Shown here in pieces: positions 25,201 through 40,161 of a stretch of 64,000 nt of DNA. Made by a program: the position numbers and the translations under genes. Source of the stretch: Buxus sempervirens (taxonomy: Eukaryota; Streptophyta; Magnoliopsida; Buxales; Buxaceae); contig OX387185.1 of NCBI GenBank assembly GCA_947561395.2, positions 35,010,213-35,074,212 of the forward strand, given 5' to 3'. The notes below the pieces were generated by a model. That model ran no database searches and was not told the DNA's origin. It saw only the letters and a program-made list of their open reading frames with translations. Position 1 is the first letter of the stretch. Each line of letters starts with the position of its first letter.

Positions 25201-25945
25201 CAATGTGCAGGTTATACATGAAGATATTGAAATAATTGTGAAAAAAAAACTCATTGTACATGTGCATACTCATCAACTAGCAATTCAGCTAATAATCTTT
25301 CATCCAGTTTCTTGGACTTACAGACCCTCCTAGGATCATAAAAAGGACAGAGACACCTGGTATTCTATTGATGACTCAGTCAATATTTTACCTGTTTAAG
25401 GTTTTTAACTGAATCTCTGTCTCAGTTCCTGCTTTACAGATATCATTGCTAATAACGGATGAGCAAAGGGATACATGACACACACACACACAAAATTACT
25501 TGTATAATTTTAAGCGCAATATGTAGCAAATCTTTCTCTATTTGTCATATAGAAGAATATGAACAGTACATATACCTCATTCTTTCAAATTGACCCTCTT
25601 TTCTCAAAGTAAATAAACAATAATCAAATTATCTCAGAAAAGTCGAATGTCAGCTGCAAGATGACTGCTGTCCTAGCCTATGATGCTGTCACAGCACCAC
25701 CTATCAAAATGATGCATCAATTTCAGTTATCAATAAGTGCAAAGCTTATAGGAATAGATGTATTTGCTTAAACAGAAATTTTAGAATCTGTAAGAAGCTA
25801 ATGTAGTCAGAGACAACTATAAAAGAAGTTCAAAATAATGAATGCCAAACATAAAATTTTGTTTTATTTGGGCTCTATTTCTTGATACTATGACATAATT
25901 TTGAGAATTTTCTTTCATATACAAACAGGAGAACAGAAGACTCAC
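22238..25945. other. Noncoding stretch containing a Helitron end
   Basis: Apart from the Helitron 3' terminus at 23110-23141, I see no coding frame I can support. Simple-sequence runs include GA at 24070-24083 and CA at 25478-25492. The phrase AATATTCTGTACTGTGTTCACTGGT is repeated at 23367 and 23599. Confidence 0.5.
23110..23141 (-). mobile_element. Helitron 3' terminus
   Basis: On the minus strand a perfect 8-bp hairpin with a 3-nt loop, CCACGTGC-GAA-GCACGTGG (23141-23123), is followed by nine bases and then CTAG, with T as the next base. Hairpin, spacing, CTRR end and flanking T all fit a plant Helitron 3' end. The element should extend to higher coordinates, so it could contain the minus-strand gene fragments at 25946-26585. 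The 5' end (TC after A) was not identified. Confidence 0.7.
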
Positions 25946-26057
25946 CATTATGACAGATTTTTTGGAGTTCAGAAAAAGCAACAGCTATTTTTGCGCCTAC
26001 AATCGCATTATTCTTCACGAGGGCAATATCTATAGCTCGGTTTAGGAGGTCATCCAT
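25946..26057 (-). pseudogene. Possible first exon of an unrecognised gene
   Basis: On the minus strand ATG at 26057 begins MDDLLNRAIDIALVKNNAIV, then GAKIAVAFSELQKICHNG, ending at a good donor (ATG|GTGAGT) in phase 1. Composition and frame look like a real exon. I do not recognise the protein. No following exon was found, so it is probably a gene fragment, perhaps Helitron cargo. Confidence 0.45.
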
Positions 26058-26471
26058 GGAAATGAGATGAGAAAAAACAAATAACAAAACAGACCTAACT
26101 GAAACCATAGTTATTAAAGAACAAAGAAGCAGAATTATCAACCACGTATATATGTATATCATTAGTCAGCTTCCCTCATGGTTTCCTCCTTAAGTTCTCT
26201 ATTTTCCTTTATTTTTCTGCATGGTCAATTCGAGTCTCTTTGCTCATTCCGGACTCCATAATCACAATTTTACCCATCACTTGTTACACTTGTTTTTCAA
26301 AAAAAAAAAAAATGTGCATACAGCTGGAACACAGACTAGCACTTCTCAAAATCAAAAGTTTCATCTAAAGCTACAACATATAACCTTGAAATAAGCATTA
26401 GTTTTACAGCAGTAATTGTTGAAACAAGGAGAAGATAAAAAATCCAATAGGCATGCTTGATCAACACCGAC

Positions 26472-26585
26472 CTGTGTTTCTTTTAGAGTATAACGCTCCA
26501 GCAAAGTCTTCTTTTCTTCATTGGTAAGCACCTGATGCGAAGGAATGAGAACATGTTCTTTAATGTTTACCAGCAGCTCTGCCTC
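26472..26585 (-). pseudogene. RNA polymerase subunit 5 (RPB5/NRPE5-like) exon
   Basis: A 38-codon minus-strand exon has an acceptor (TTGGATGCAG) and donor (CAG|GTCGGT). It encodes [20 protein letters not shown], then [17 protein letters not shown], which matches the segment of the RPB5 family joining the jaw domain to the assembly domain. RPB5 is the shared subunit 5 of nuclear RNA polymerases; plants also have Pol V-specific versions. The next expected exon, with the conserved DPIARYYG region, is not found within 400 bp, so this is a fragment. Confidence 0.65.
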
Positions 26586-28109
26586 CTGCATCCAAGGTGT
26601 CACCAGCAAACATAAGTAGCAAAAATCAACAAAAGGAATAGTTCCAGATAGGACTTAAATAGTTTAAAGTTCCACTTTTTCCTTTCTCCTCAATTTCCTT
26701 TTGGATAAATATATGAGAGCCACCAACTAAAAGAACATACAGTATGCAATTAAAACAATACAGAAATGCCTTTCCCCTACTAGTTGTAGTCAGCAAAATG
26801 AATCATATTCCTCCGTCCTGATTTGTTACAAAACAATCTTCAATTAAGTTATGAGCATCCAATAACTTTTATGCTAACACTAATTCAGATTCTTTTTGCT
26901 TTACTCCCTGCTCAACTGGATCTTTTTTCTTTTTTCCTTTTTCTTTTTCTTTTTTTCCGTATAAGTAACGCCAGAAATTAAATTATAAAGAAAGTAGAAG
27001 AGTTAGTACATGGGACACTGGGTTGGCCTTATACCATTGCAAGACTCACAAATACATAACACATTATACCACTAGTTTGGTCCACCAAAACCACATTAGC
27101 TGGAAAAGAAAAAAAAAAGAAGGGGAACTCCAAGTCACTTCTTGAATAGAAATTATTATTTTCTCAATAATTAAGAAAAATATGAGTTTGGCAAAAACTT
27201 TTTGTAAACACCTCAATACTATAAACTTAATCTATTTGCCTATCACCCTTATACATGTCCTTGATGAGCTCAATGTATTTGATTGATATTCATGTCCTAT
27301 CTATAACCCATCAAAATATTTCTTTAACTACTATATCTCCTTTTACCTGTCAACTTCTTCACTTGATCAAAAGTAAAAAGATTGCCTTAATGGTAGACTT
27401 CCTTGGCATAAATCTAAAATTGTGTAAGAAAATTTAAGTTATTCTTCTTAATATTTGCTCCGTTATTCTTTTTCATAACTTTATAGTGTGACTTATAAGC
27501 TAACTCCACAATATTGGTACATTTCGGATTTTACTATCACATTCTCCCTCCAGCCAATTGGTGCCTTTTCTTAAAAAAACCTTGGTCAACCACAATGCAC
27601 CAATTTCTCCTAGCATTTCCACTATTCAATTAGAATACCTTCTTGCCTTTCCTATTCTCATCTTGGCAAAGCTACCTTCTTACCTAATGTTCTTTGTTCC
27701 TTCAACACTCAACAAGTTCAAAAATTTTCTGTTTATCTTTTTCTTTTCAAATCCCATTATCCTCTACTAGAAGCAAGAATAACAAGATAATTCTTATATG
27801 AATTTTTTGCTAATAGAAGAGGCAAATCCCTAGAATAATTAGTTTCTCACCAAGAGATGGCTGAGGGAATTATGCATTGCAACCCCTATGTTTTGCCCAT
27901 TAATATTATCGTGGTTTTTCCTGATGTCTGAAAAATGAACTTTAATTGGAAAAAAAACAAAAAGAAAATAATAACGAAGAGAAAATGACCCACTACCACT
28001 GCCATCCTTTCTCCACTGCACTTGATGCGACAACACTTGAAATCATCTACAGCCAAATCTGACAGCAACTGTAGTGACTACTTGATTCACTTAAAATTTT
28101 ATTTTGTCT
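26586..28109. other. Noncoding stretch
   Basis: No gene recognised. T-rich and A-rich runs near 26930-26960 and 27105-27120. Confidence 0.4.
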
Positions 28110-29830
28110 TCTGAAAAACAAATTTTTTAAGAAAGGGTGCCCTCTTTCCCCCTTCATCTTTGTACTTGTCATGGAACTGTTTGTAGGTATCACTGATAAA
28201 AGGACTGAGAGATTTCAAGACCCATGCCAAATGCAACAACCCCATCATTAAAGTTTGTGATTCACAGATGATATCTTTATATTCAGTCATGGTGATCTTA
28301 TCTCTGTAACTGGCATCCTTAAAGCTTTAGGTATCATGGCCTCAATTTCTGGTTTGAGAACAAATCATTGAAGAAGCTCCATTTACCTTTGTGCAGTTCC
28401 TCTGCACAAAGGAGAAAAGCTTGGAAACTTTCCCTATCACTGAAGGAAAGCTACCTGTTAGATATTTGGGTCTAGCCCTCTTAACTTCTAACCTCACGGC
28501 AAAAGGAATGTGAACAGCTCATAATCAAAATAAAGCGTAAGCTTCAATCTTGGAAAGCAAAGAGTATCTTCTATGCTGGCTGCCTCCAACTGATAAAGAG
28601 CGTCTTTTTCTCTTTAACCATTCATTGGCTCCCTGTATTCATTCTCCCAAAAGAATATAATTCTACTGATTTAGAAAATGTGCAAGTACTTCTTAAGGAC
28701 AGGGATGGAAAGAAGATTACACCTATTTTTTGGGATGTGGTTTACTTTCCAAAAAGTGAAGGGGGCCTGAACCTATATAACTTACAAAAATTGAATGAGG
28801 CCACTGTATTGTGATTCTGGGGAATAATCAGGTCAAAAGACACTCTCTTGGTGGCTTGGGTAAAGAATTTTCAAGTTAATGACAGGAATCTTGATCTCTC
28901 AACATTCCAAATGGTAGCAAGTAGCAACTTGGAGTTAGAGGAAAATACTCAAAAGAAAAAAAGAAGCTCTACTTACTCATTGAAAAAAAAAACAAGTAAA
29001 TGCATTTCACACTTGGCTTTGGTTCAATAACTGGCACTCTAGCAGTCCTCTTCTCAGATATCTTGTCAACAGAAGTACAAACACATCTGGGTTGCCCAAA
29101 GGCTCAATGATTTCTATTATCATTGAAGATGGAGAATGGAATGCACCAACACCGTTCACTCCAAATCTCATTCAGGTTTGGATTGAGCTACAATTTTTAA
29201 ATACACCAAATACACAGGAGAAAAACAAGATTGAATGGGTAGGATCAACCTCAGCTAAGTTCTCAATCAAGGAAACTAACAATAGACTAAGAACTATGAA
29301 ACCAAAAGTAGAATGGCACAATTTGGTATGGTTCAAATATTGCATCCCAAAGCATTCATTTATTTTTTGGATTGCTGTCCATAGAAAACTAGCTACTCAG
29401 GATTCTTAGGTTCAAATTAGTGTACTCTCCTCTTCATCCTATGTTCTTTGTGGTACAAATTCAGAAGGTATAGATCACCTTTTCTTCAGATGTGGTTATG
29501 GTAGTCATGTTTGGAACTCTATTTTGCAGCAAGCTCAAATTAGTCAGAAACTCTACATGTTGGAGTGAAGAGATCTCCTAGGCAGCAAAGGAATTTCCAG
29601 TTCTTGTGGTAGTGTACAGATCAAGAAAGGTAGCGTAGCAGAAACGGTGTATCGTCTATGGGCCAAAATAAATTTCTGCATTTTTCACCAATGCGGAAAA
29701 CCAGAAATCTTCTTTATCGAGGCAATATGTTCAGACACAAGGATGCGAACTGTTCTTAATCAAGAAATTCAGGCACACTTGAAATACATAACACATTACA
29801 CTGGATCCTACAACAAGCATCCCTCACACC
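28110..29830 (+). mobile_element. L1-type LINE, reverse transcriptase 3' half, degenerate
   Basis: The + strand reads, across several frames, the second half of a plant L1 ORF2. Pieces in order are PLSPFIFVLVMELF (near 28140), TDDIFIFSHGDLISVTGIL (near 28270, the region of the catalytic YADD, here TDD), LPVRYLGLALLTS (28450), LQSWKAKSIFYAGCLQLIKS (28540), then the zf-RVT domain with KFSIKETNNRLR and HSFIFWIAVHRKLATQDS (29260-29405), LCGTNSEGIDHLFFRC, and a tail VYRLWAKINFCIFHQ (29650). Several frameshifts and stops are present. The endonuclease half is missing, as is usual for 5'-truncated LINEs. Confidence 0.85.
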
Positions 29831-32753
<2,923 letters not shown>

Positions 32754-34334
32754 TCCATATAGCTATATCTATGCCTTTACATATGCATTCTCACATGTCT
32801 AGTTTGTATAAAAGAAACCATACTACAATTACTTTTAAGCTTTCGTACAAGTAGGGGCACTGTTGTGCAATGGTAGAAACCTTGGACTCCTAGTGTGGAG
32901 ATATGGTCCCAGTCTAACACTTCATATGAAAACACTGAATATTAAGTGTATTGCCAATCCACTCCTCCCAGGATCCTGCTTCCACCAGACCTACCCTAAG
33001 TTACTGCATAACAAGCAACAAAATGCTATATAAAGCAACATGCTGAGTTTTCTCATTTCTATACATTTATCATCAGATATTGCATACTAGCATATAATAC
33101 TGATTCAAACAAATGCATTCAGATAGATTTGAATTCGAAGAAAATACCATTTTGTTAATGGATTCACATAAAGTTTTGAACATTGCAATCAATTACATCT
33201 TAACGTACCAGTCCAGTATATATAAGAGTTCTTTGGGCACTAAAAAAATGCGCTACTCTGAGGAGAAAACCAGCCAGGAGTTCTTTCTTGAGTCAAACCA
33301 TCAAAGTCAATGCTAGAGATGGCAAGTCCACAGGGAGGCTTCTAGTAACCTTGCTAATACAAGGAGATCAATAGTTAGCTTCTTGGGAACAGCTCATCCC
33401 TGCTTCATTTATCAACTCCTGCTGAATTTTTATATTTTGTTAAACTAGCCTATGTGGTCATTGGAAACTATGGTGGAAAATATTAGCAGCAGCTAGCACA
33501 AAGACTGTGACATCAAGTCCAAATATGACCAAACCCAGGTCACCGACCTCTCAACTACAACTAGCTTACAAACCATACACTCCTTTTTAAAGATAACTAT
33601 AAATTCTCAGAACTAATTTTTCTAGTGAGATTAGCCTATATATAGGCAGCCCTCCCAAGTGCTGCAATTAGTAGGGGTTATAGAAACTTGTGTGAGATCA
33701 GGAACCCAAAGGGCCAGCTGAAGTCCAAATCTTCATGGACTTCCTGTTGACGTGCACGCAGGAGGTAATGCCAGCAGAATCTCAAGATTTGACACAATAA
33801 GATGGATATGCTCAGGAACTGGAGAAAGACAGGTCCATTATTTTTCTCAGTGCAACACTGCTCAGATTATCTGGAAATAAGAAGTGGGTTCCTGAATTCA
33901 GAGGGGTGGAAGTAATTCCTATTGGAGAATATACAGATAAGAAATAAAATTTATGCATTAGGCCACTTGTGTTAACAATGAAATAGCAGCCAAAGCTCAA
34001 CAAGAAGAAAGTAGAAACCAAGGCCCTAAATGAAGCTCTCAAGGCAGCTAAATAGAGAGGAAGAACCAAACTGCAGTTTAAATGTGATATCAAAGAGAAG
34101 CTTGGCTTTCTTCACAGGGAGCTTGATCAAGATAAGCCAAGCCCATGAAGTTAAATAATAAATAAATTGCTTTCCTTTGTGGTGAATGATACCTAACCAA
34201 TTTATTCTATTGAAAAAAGTTACAATTGCCTTTAAAAATTCTCCCTTATGGCAATCCAAATCCATACCAACACACCATAATAAAATATATGGGTTGTTCA
34301 GATGGATTGATAGGTATGGTCAAATACAATCTAT
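32754..34334. other. Noncoding stretch downstream of the glucosidase fragment
   Basis: Apart from the possible SINE, no gene or element was recognised. Confidence 0.4.
32851..33000 (+). mobile_element. Possible tRNA-derived SINE remnant
   Basis: The text GGGGCACTGTTGTGCAATGG has an A-box-like TGTGCAATGGTAG. About 40 bases later ATGGTCCCAGTCTAAC resembles a B-box. A non-tRNA body follows. It does not fold as a tRNA. I cannot mark the 3' end or target duplications. Confidence 0.35.
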
Positions 34335-34374
34335 TATATGTTAAAGATCAAAGGATGGTTATATTATCTAATTA
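34335..34374. repeat. 40-bp direct repeat, copy 2
   Basis: Exact copy of 30842-30881. Just beyond it, ATATTTGGACTAT (34380-34392) is the inverse of ATAGTCCAAATAT (30832-30844) beside copy 1. Confidence 0.9.
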
Positions 34375-36850
34375 AGTAGATATTTGGACTATAAAAGCTT
34401 CAATCTGGAAAGCCCTTCTATCAGTGGGGCGTTCTTTTTCATGAATATTGGGTACTGGGTTACACGTGCACTTCTCTGAACGAGCTCCTTTTCGAGGCAA
34501 CGAACAATTCCATAAAAAGGCAACAACGAGGACAGGGAACGCGCGGGCGTTAATCCTCCCTTTTCTGTAGTTGGTGCCAGAGAAGTCAAGAGGAAGAGAA
34601 AGAACCGACAGGTAAGTAAATCAGAACTGTTTGAGAGGGGCAGCTGTTCAAACCACAAATCATGCAGGTTCTTTGAACTGAAACTCCTTCCCATAACCCC
34701 CATGGCTCACACCCTTTTCACTTTCTTTTTGCCAACAACATCCCACCATCTCTTCTCTACTTCAGTTATTCGACAACTGAAGTTAGAGATCTCACAAATC
34801 ATCCTCAGTAGAGTTCAGAAGACAACTGTATAATTGGTTCATCAGCTTAGACTTCTTATTGGTGTTCAACCTACTGCAGCCTTGGTGGTGGATGTGGAGG
34901 TGGTTGTGTTCTGATTGCTTTAATATTAATCTTCTTCTTATTTTGGGTTACCACTTACCACTTCATAATTTCACATCACTTACCACTTCCCCCAGCCACC
35001 CACTTCTTCCTCTTTCAGCCTGGATTCTTCTCCACTATGGCCATCCAATATCCAATTTTCTTATGTCCCTATTTAATGATTTTAATCCATCTTGAACTCC
35101 ATCTTTTATCTATCTTCTAGATGGAAGTAACAATGTAAACTAAGATTGCATTTTTCTTGTCCCCAGTTAAACACACAAGAACTCTACTCTAATACAAATA
35201 AAAGCCCATCATATACAAGACCTAATGCCAATATCCATCTGGAGCTTCATAATCAGCAGTGGAGATCCAAGAGGTTGACTCATCCACTTCAATCAGCTCC
35301 AACAAGACAGACAACTAATATCTCTCTCCTTTTATACAGAAATATGCACTGGGACAAGCCTTCACCACTAAACGCTCATAATATGCCACATTGGTAGGGC
35401 AAAGGCTCCTTTTATGCCCCACCTTGAGAGTGAATTGTAGATTAGTGAAAATGCATATCAGGATTCACGACAATCATAGGTTCTGGAAAGAGTAAAAAAG
35501 AGGAGGTAAAATCATGTGCCATGGCCAAGCTGATGAACAACCATCTAGTTTTCTCAAGGTGAGTAGCTTTAACTAATTATGGAGCTTCAAATCTAGAAGA
35601 AGAATAAAATCAATAATGAAGATGAAAGAAGACCTGTGAGAGTGCTCCCAAAGAAAATCAGCATTTGAAAATTGAGATAGCATCAGCCACACAATAATTT
35701 CCAGCCAATGTTGTGAACATATGAATGGAACAACCCCCTAAATATGCTAAATGGTGCGATAGGTGGCATTTCTTGTCAAAAGCTCCGTAAAATCAGAAGA
35801 CGAAAATTGATTTCATCTTATAATAAGATCAATAGAAACCCTTTAAGGTGCTTCACCTATATAAACCCAAAAGCAAGAGGATAATAACAAGTTTAACATA
35901 AAGATCCCCTACATACTATAAGCTCTGGGTTTATCCTTCAAAATTCATGTCAAAAATATGCTTGTACACATCTTTAACAAGAAAATAAATGTTTAAGCCA
36001 TTTTTCAGTGCTCGGCATTCTTATCTACGATACTGACATCTTGGAGAAGACAATAGGATGAATTCGCAAAAGAAACATGATTACCAATCAACTGAAGCAT
36101 TTCAAGCCTTCTTTTTTCAAAGATTTTGTGAACTGTTTCAGCATAGATACTTCAGAAATTGGAGAAACACAGCAGAAACTGTAGAACAGCTCAGTTAGCC
36201 ATTCAAATCCTCAGTTTAATGAGCAAGAAAAGGTCCTGTATGATATTGCCCACTTGCAATGGCAAGAGTCACAAAGTAAAGTAGAGCCACAAGCAAGAGG
36301 GGAAATAGCACTCGATCAAACATAACATTGAATTTATTCACAACAACAACCAAAAAAAAAAACATGGAAGTGCTCCAACAAAACACACAAACCTCATTAA
36401 AACGTGTTTGATCGACGGTGCCAAGGGTCACCAGTGACAGAACGGAAACAGCTGCAAACAGAAGAAGAAAGGGAAGAACCAAGCTAGGGTTCTGCTCGTG
36501 TTGATCGTGCTTGAGGCGGATTTATACGAACGCGCGATGATAAGGAATGAAACGTGCGTTGCAGTGATTCGATCGAAATCTGAAGAAATCGAAATCGAAC
36601 CCTATCTAAAGCAATCCAAAACGGTGAAAGTGGCGAAAGTGGAGAAAGTGGGGATGGAAGGAAACCGAAAGTGGAGAAAGTGGGGAAAGTGGCGAAATCA
36701 AGTGGCGAAAGTGGGATTGCAGGAAAGCGACAGGAGAAAATGGGGATCACACAGGGAAAGATGAAGGTGAGAAAATGGGGATCGCGCAGGCAAGGGAAAG
36801 GTGAAATCGATCGGGGTTTACATAACGGCGGTGAATATACGCGTGATTCT
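34375..36850. other. Noncoding stretch next to a CACTA end
   Basis: No confident gene. On the minus strand, 36480-36390 reads as a hydrophobic segment (LVLPFLLLFAAVSVLSLVTL, then GTVDQTRFNE followed by GT), which could be a transmembrane exon captured inside the neighbouring CACTA element. It lacks an ATG and I do not recognise it. From 36590 to 36780 the + strand is purine-rich with repeated GTGGCGAAAGTGG/GAGAAAGTGG words. Confidence 0.35.
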
Positions 36851-36852
36851 AT

Positions 36853-37064
36853 AGCGGCGGTCACATGTTACCGCCGCTATTGATTCAACGGCGGCAATAT
36901 ACCGCCGTAATTTAGTATCATTTATTAGCGGTGGTAATATACCGCCGCTATATTTTATTTTAGCGGCGGTAAAAACTTACCGCCGCTAATCATGCTGTTT
37001 CAGCGGCACGAACACTATTACCGCCGCTAAAACGCCGACGCTAATTCTTTGCAGTTTTGTAGTG
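36853..37064 (-). mobile_element. CACTA terminus with palindromic subterminal repeats
   Basis: On the minus strand the terminus begins CACTACAAAACTGC at 37064. Inside it are four hairpin-forming motifs built on AGCGGCGGTAA...TTACCGCCGCT: 36853-36878, 36888-36908, 36927-36949 and 36962-36987. Subterminal repeats of this kind bind the element's TNPA-like protein. It sits inside a retrotransposon gag frame whose flanking bases are AAG on the minus strand. I could not find the other end, so the element is either truncated or its border is hidden. Confidence 0.7.
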
Positions 37065-37536
37065 CTTGTGGCATTACTGGTTGTTGTGGAATAGTAGGGG
37101 GTGCCGGAATATGTAACGGCGGCTCTGGTTGAACTGGCCAATGTTGTGGAATTTGTTGCTCTGGCGGTTGCAAGTTCAGCTGTGGGAGAACTGGTGGGGG
37201 CTGCTCTGGCATGACTGGCACAGGCTGAGGGGCTAGCCGCTGTGGTGGTTGTACTGGCGGCTCCTGGGGAGGAGCCGGCTGCTGCAGGGGCACTGGCAAC
37301 TGTTGCCGGGGTTGCACAAACTGCTATGGTGCTTGCAGCCTTTCCATTTGCTGCATCATGGTGGCCATCATGGTTGACATGTTGGCCATCTGCTGGTTCA
37401 ATCCTGTGATCACCGGGTGATCCTCCAGTTTCTCTTGTTCCTGAGGTGGAGGTAGAGGTAGTGCCTTTTCTTGTTCCTTGGTAGGATCCATCTGAAGCCT
37501 TCTTCTGGAACGTAAGAGAATTGGGCTTTGATTAGC
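37065..37536 (-). pseudogene. Gag start of a Tat-like Gypsy retrotransposon
   Basis: The minus strand encodes MDPTKEQEKALPLPPPQEQE, then NQQMANMSTMMATMMQQME, then after an in-frame TAG (37326-37324) a long Pro/Gln-rich segment (PVPLQQPAPPQEPPVQPP and similar). This layout fits the N terminus of plant Gypsy gag proteins. The frame is cut at 37064 by the CACTA terminus. The rest of gag and all of pol are not visible in the window. It is not a cellular proline-rich gene. Confidence 0.6.
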
Positions 37537-37599
37537 AATTTTGGAACCTTGGGAAAAGAGACACAAATTAGTACAAAGAATTCATGCTGAATTGAAACA

Positions 37600-40160
37600 T
37601 GATGCATGTTGGTGCAGGTTATTTTTTATTTATGTAGAGACTTAAAAAGTTAAATTCCACTTGCTTAATTGGATTCTGTGAACTCACAACGTTGATTTCC
37701 ATAGATTTTAGGGGATTTGGGAAATGCGAAATGATCTCCCAGAGTAGCAGAAACACGAAGTGGTTTCTAAGATTTTGGGAAACGCGAAATGGTTCCAGAT
37801 TTGAAGGAACACGAAATGGTTCCAGGGCAACAGAAACACGAAATGGTTCCTACTAAGATTTTGGGAAACACAAAATGGTTTCAGGATAGCAGAAACACGA
37901 AATGGCTTCAGGTTAAAATTTTGGAACCACGAAATGGTTTCAGATTTGAGGAAGCGCGAAATGGCTTCGACTAAGATTTTGGAAACACGAAATGGTTTCG
38001 AAGTTGGGGAACACGAAATGGTTCCAGATTTTTGGGAAACGCAAAATGGTTTCAGATTTGGAAACACGAAATGGTTTCAAATTTGGGAAACACGAAATGG
38101 TTTCAGAGTAGCGGAAGCATGAAATGGCTTCAACTAAGATTTTGATTTTGGAAACATGAAATGGTTTCAGGTTTGGAAACACAAAATGGTTTCAAATTTG
38201 GGGAACATGAAATGGCTCCAGAGTAGCAGAAACGTGAAATGGTTCCTACTAAGATTTTGCCATTTAGAGGCGAGGGGACGAGTCCCTGATTTTGGGGGTA
38301 GTCCCGGTTTGGGAAGAAGTCCCTATTTTTTGGGGGAAGCACGAAATGATTTCCTAGGGCTGCTGAAGCACAAAGTGGCCTCGACTGAGATTTAGGATTA
38401 GCAATTGACATTTTGACACATTTGGTCTTTACTTGGATTTGAAATTTCTTCTTTCTTTTCTTTTCATCATTTTTTCTTTTTCTATTTGGCTGATGGTCAT
38501 CAGTAAGGGTCAGACCCATCCTTGATTTTTCTTGACTTATTATTTTGGGCTAGGTCATAGCCAAATGATTCTTTTCTTGATTCGACTGAAACTGATTAAG
38601 GCACAAGGAATTGGAGCCAGTCCCGGTGTAGCTTTGATTTTGGAAAATTTCGCATTCTCTCATTTGAAAATGATTTGATAAAAAATGTTTGTGCAAATGA
38701 TCTTGAAGTGTGTGCACTTGATGCATGGAGATGTGTGCAAATGCTAAATGATATTACCATTCGAAAACATATATCAAAAATTGAATATGAAAAATTACAT
38801 CAAAAAGGGTGTGTGCACAGCCCTAAAAAGGTTGGTGCCCCGCAGGGCATGACCCCTAGACATACTAGTGTATGGAAGCACATCCGAGTCCCGGTCTGCT
38901 TTTCTTTCATCTGCCTTTGACTTCAGGTGCCAAACCAAAATAATTCACAACTAGCCAGCAAGGGCGAAAATTACAAGATATTTCACCGAAATCTACAAAG
39001 GATTCATCCTTAAGGCTATTGGGAGCCAAAAGGAAGGATACAAATTTGCTTCAAGGCGGGTAGGCCAAATTCCTAAATCTAGGGTTTGGTGCCCCTACTC
39101 TGATTTGGCATGCTTTCATCTGATTGTCTGATCTGGCTGGCTTTCATCTGCTCAAAAAGCCGACCCGGACTCATGGTGCTTCCAGCGGACTCAATGGGTC
39201 AAGGCCCACAGCTTGCAGGACTCCATTCATGGATCTGGGGTGGTTCCCCTGATCAAAGTTAGGTTGGTTTCCTAAATTAGGGCTAAGGCAGCCCCGAATC
39301 TAGGATATAGTCAATTTGATGCAAAAAGCAGGGGTTGCTACCCCTGATGGACTCTTGATTTTATTCCAATTTTACTCCTTTTGTATTTATCGTTCACATC
39401 ACCCTCACAATCACAAATCACGGTTTGTTCAGAAATGTTAGGTGGGGAAGGATACCCAGCCCGAGACATAAGCCTACAAGGGTTTGGACCAGTACTGGAT
39501 CCTTGCGTGCCACGGCAAGAAACCTGTGGTGCTAATGGACTCGAGAAAACTGGGGGGATGGGTTTACCCTGCTTTTCCCCGGCAAGCCACGGGAGTGTAG
39601 GTTCTAATACCATCCCAAAAGTCAGTTCATAGGAATCAGAAGGGTAGCTGCTAGAGAAGTCTAAGTTTTGGAAGAGAAGATGCAATATCCGCATTTACTC
39701 ATTCATTCAGGGTCGGATCATCCACGCAGTCCCCCTCGTGCGTGTCACCCCACGCAGTTTATCACAAAACTGGAAAATAAGTCCATCCACGGTGTGGGGG
39801 TGTGCCCATGTGTGCAATTGGGCTGAGTGTTGTGTCTAATCGGGTGAGATTTGACTGGATTTTGTTGATAAAGGAATTTTTACCGTCTCATATAGTAAGG
39901 TGCAAAATTGGCACGCAATATGAGGTTCCGGGAGAGTCCCCAGGTAAGTGGAGGGTCACAGGGAACCACTTAAATTCCACTTTCCTTAGGCAATTATCGT
40001 GTCATTTTGACAGGACTCCCTAGAACACGCAGTTGCGCGTATTCTATGCCTTACTAATATAAGACAGTAAAAGATCCTAGAACCAACTAAATCCCTCTTA
40101 CGTTGACTCATTTTAACCAGGGGTTCTATTGGCTGAGAGGTCCCCAACAGAGTCACCAAG
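37600..40160 (-). mobile_element. Leader of Tat-like retrotransposon, copy A
   Basis: The untranslated leader of the minus-strand element lies between the primer site and gag. From about 39240 to 40160 it matches a second copy at 43320-49577 in the same orientation, for example GGGGTGGTTCCCCTGATCAA (39237) against 43322. At 40142-40160 the minus strand reads TTGGTGACTCTGTTGGGGAC, like the TGGCGACTC-type primer binding sites of Tat/Ogre elements. Confidence 0.6.
37700..38280. repeat. Short tandem repeats in the retrotransposon leader
   Basis: More than 20 diverged copies of a 20-35 bp phrase like GGAAACACGAAATGGTTTCAG lie head to tail. They fall between the primer site at about 40150 and gag at 37536, where long leaders with tandem repeats are common in Tat-type elements. 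Confidence 0.75.
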
Positions 40161-40161
40161 C

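Noticed and set aside
32851-32925. tRNA gene
   Set aside because: A- and B-box-like words are present, but no cloverleaf or acceptor stem can be drawn. A SINE remnant fits better.
36216-36482. 88-residue membrane protein gene on the minus strand
   Set aside because: The frame opens with TTG, not ATG, and the later part reads through a likely intron donor. There is too little support for a gene call.
37027-37317. Novel Pro/Gln-rich cellular protein
   Set aside because: It continues a gag start, lies in a retrotransposon leader context and is cut by a CACTA terminus.
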